Shown: piece by piece, positions 62,901 through 64,000 of the stretch | How the letters are laid out: each line of letters starts with the position of its first letter | How positions within the stretch are numbered: position 1 is the stretch's first letter | Source of the DNA: Lutibacter profundi | GTDB lineage: Bacteria > Bacteroidota > Bacteroidia > Flavobacteriales > Flavobacteriaceae | DNA: 64,000 nucleotides | Direction of reading: 5' to 3' | Assembly: GCF_001543325.1 (NCBI RefSeq) | Contig: NZ_CP013355.1 | Span: 1,270,001 to 1,334,000, forward strand | The notes under the pieces: model-generated | The model's input: only the letters and a program-made list of their open reading frames with translations | Database searches by the model: none | Told to the model about the DNA's origin: nothing | Translations under genes and position numbers: made by a program

Positions 62901-63953
62901 ATGGCTTTACACATTGAAAAAATAGCAAAATCTAGAATTTCTGAAGTTGATTTTAACAATTTACAATTTGGTCATGAGTTTACAGACCATATGTTTGAGT
63001 GTGATTTTGAAGATGGCGAATGGCAAAATCCTGTAATTAAACCTTATCAACCTATTCTTTTCGACCCATCTGCAAAGGTATTTCATTATGGTCAAGCAGT
63101 TTTTGAAGGAATGAAAGCTTATAAGGATGACGATGATAAAATTTGGTTATTTAGACCTGAACAAAATCAAGAACGTATAAATATTTCGGCTGAAAGGCTG
63201 GATATGCCCAGTTTTCCAAAAGATTTATTCTTTGAAGGATTAACAACTTTATTGAAAATTGACAGTGAATGGATTCAAAAAGGAGAAGGAAATTCACTTT
63301 ATATTAGACCATTTATAATTGCTACAGAGCATGGCATTTCAGCATCGGCTTCTAACAGGTATAAATTTATGATTATTTGTTCACCCGTACAAGCTTATTA
63401 TGCAGGTGAAGTGAGAGTGGTAATAGCCGATAAATACAGTAGATCTGCAAATGGTGGGGTTGGCTACGCTAAAGCTGCTGGTAATTATGCAGGCTCATTT
63501 TACCCAGCCAGACTGGCTCGAGAAAAAGGATTTCAACAAGTTGTTTGGACAGATTCATGTACTCATGAATATTTAGAAGAAGCAGGTGTTATGAACGTAT
63601 TTTTTAGAATAAATAACACACTGCTAACGGCACCAACTAGTGATAGAATTTTAGATGGAATTACTAGAAAAAGTATCATCCAATTTTTAGAAAGTGAAGG
63701 TATTGATATTGAAGTTAGACCTATAAAAGTAACCGAAATTGTAGAAGCTGCTCGCAAAGGTGAATTATTAGAAATGTTTGGAGCAGGTACTGCTGCTGTG
63801 GTAAGTCCTATTTTAGGTTTTTCCCATCAAGGTGAAAATTTTGAATTGCCTAAAGTTGAAAATAGTTATGCTAGCTTTATTAAAAAAAGCATTACGGCTA
63901 TACAGCAAAACAAAGCTGAAGATAAATTTGGATGGAGATACGAAGTGAAATAA
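62901..63953 (+). CDS. ilvE: Branched-chain amino-acid aminotransferase
   Basis: 350 residues. PLP-dependent fold-type IV enzyme that transaminates Val, Leu and Ile with 2-oxoglutarate. K191 in GVGYAKAAGNYAGS is the PLP lysine. FHYGQAVFEGMKAYKDDDDK, IRPFIIATEH, YLEEAGVMNVFF and MFGAGTAAVVSPI are family blocks (BCAT type II). No terminator is visible in the remaining 47 bases. Confidence 0.96.
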   Translation: MALHIEKIAKSRISEVDFNNLQFGHEFTDHMFECDFEDGEWQNPVIKPYQPILFDPSAKVFHYGQAVFEGMKAYKDDDDKIWLFRPEQNQERINISAERLDMPSFPKDLFFEGLTTLLKIDSEWIQKGEGNSLYIRPFIIATEHGISASASNRYKFMIICSPVQAYYAGEVRVVIADKYSRSANGGVGYAKAAGNYAGSFYPARLAREKGFQQVVWTDSCTHEYLEEAGVMNVFFRINNTLLTAPTSDRILDGITRKSIIQFLESEGIDIEVRPIKVTEIVEAARKGELLEMFGAGTAAVVSPILGFSHQGENFELPKVENSYASFIKKSITAIQQNKAEDKFGWRYEVK

Positions 63954-64000
63954 TTGATTTGAAACTAGTTTTGTCAAAAATCAATAGTTTTCTTAATTTA

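Overview
The window looks like chromosomal DNA of a marine-type member of the Flavobacteriaceae (Bacteroidota). It is strongly AT-rich. Proteins carry Bacteroidota-style signal peptides ending in FAQ, YSQ or NAQ and short lipoboxes, and several genes have upstream TAnnTTTG-type promoter boxes. There are DPP4-type S9 peptidases, POT peptide transporters, a LytTR/propeller two-component pair, a carboxypeptidase-like/TonB-plug protein, and a mevalonate-type isoprenoid pair (HMG-CoA reductase plus GYDIA-type GHMP kinase). No phage, plasmid, integrase, IS transposase or CRISPR array was found.

Layout. 1-3.1 kb: a truncated HI0933-like flavoprotein, mevalonate genes, and a GIY-YIG nuclease set among GAGCGGAGTCGAAG repeats. 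3.2-10.7 kb: secreted dipeptidyl peptidase followed by three POT/MFS transporters, a peptide digestion and uptake unit. 10.7-19.7 kb: thioredoxin-like protein, a frameshifted comEC, UspA, lpxB, surE and prc. 19.8-21.9 kb: an Lgt-family protein with altered active-site motifs, coupled to a MopE-like calcium/metal-binding lipoprotein. 22-42 kb: the most unusual region. It has a propeller histidine kinase and LytTR regulator, an outer-membrane barrel, a 2011-residue secreted protein, an FN3-type protein, a 1169-residue barrel protein fused to two HU-type DNA-binding domains and Arg-rich repeats, a secreted peptidylarginine-deiminase-like enzyme 14 bp downstream, and a lipoprotein. 42-46.7 kb: housekeeping and small secreted proteins, tRNA-Leu(UAG), an M20 dipeptidase and a PhnA-like protein. 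47-49.2 kb: a VWA/TonB-plug/TPR hybrid. 49.6-56 kb: an S37-type peptidase and a decaying trans-4-hydroxyproline catabolic locus. DadA-like dehydrogenase, semialdehyde dehydrogenase and AraC regulator are intact, but the epimerase and deaminase survive only as degraded pseudogenes. 56-64 kb: small housekeeping genes, hemW, ruvC, a flippase-like protein, a GT2 glycosyltransferase, mnmD and ilvE.

Candidate new system: the 36.3-42 kb part of the 22-42 kb region. A leader segment duplicated upstream and a shared GGTAACAAAA motif suggest a common regulon, possibly run by the adjacent LytTR pair. The barrel protein ends its barrel at about residue 258, so its HU domains and Arg-rich array are probably periplasmic. 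The next gene is a signal-peptide-bearing arginine-deiminase-fold enzyme, so enzyme and Arg-rich substrate may be paired. This is inference from the sequence and gene order, not a described system as far as I can tell.

Two near-identical 138-bp palindromic-ended elements (14.3 and 45.9 kb) and several smaller inverted-repeat relics sit between convergent genes.
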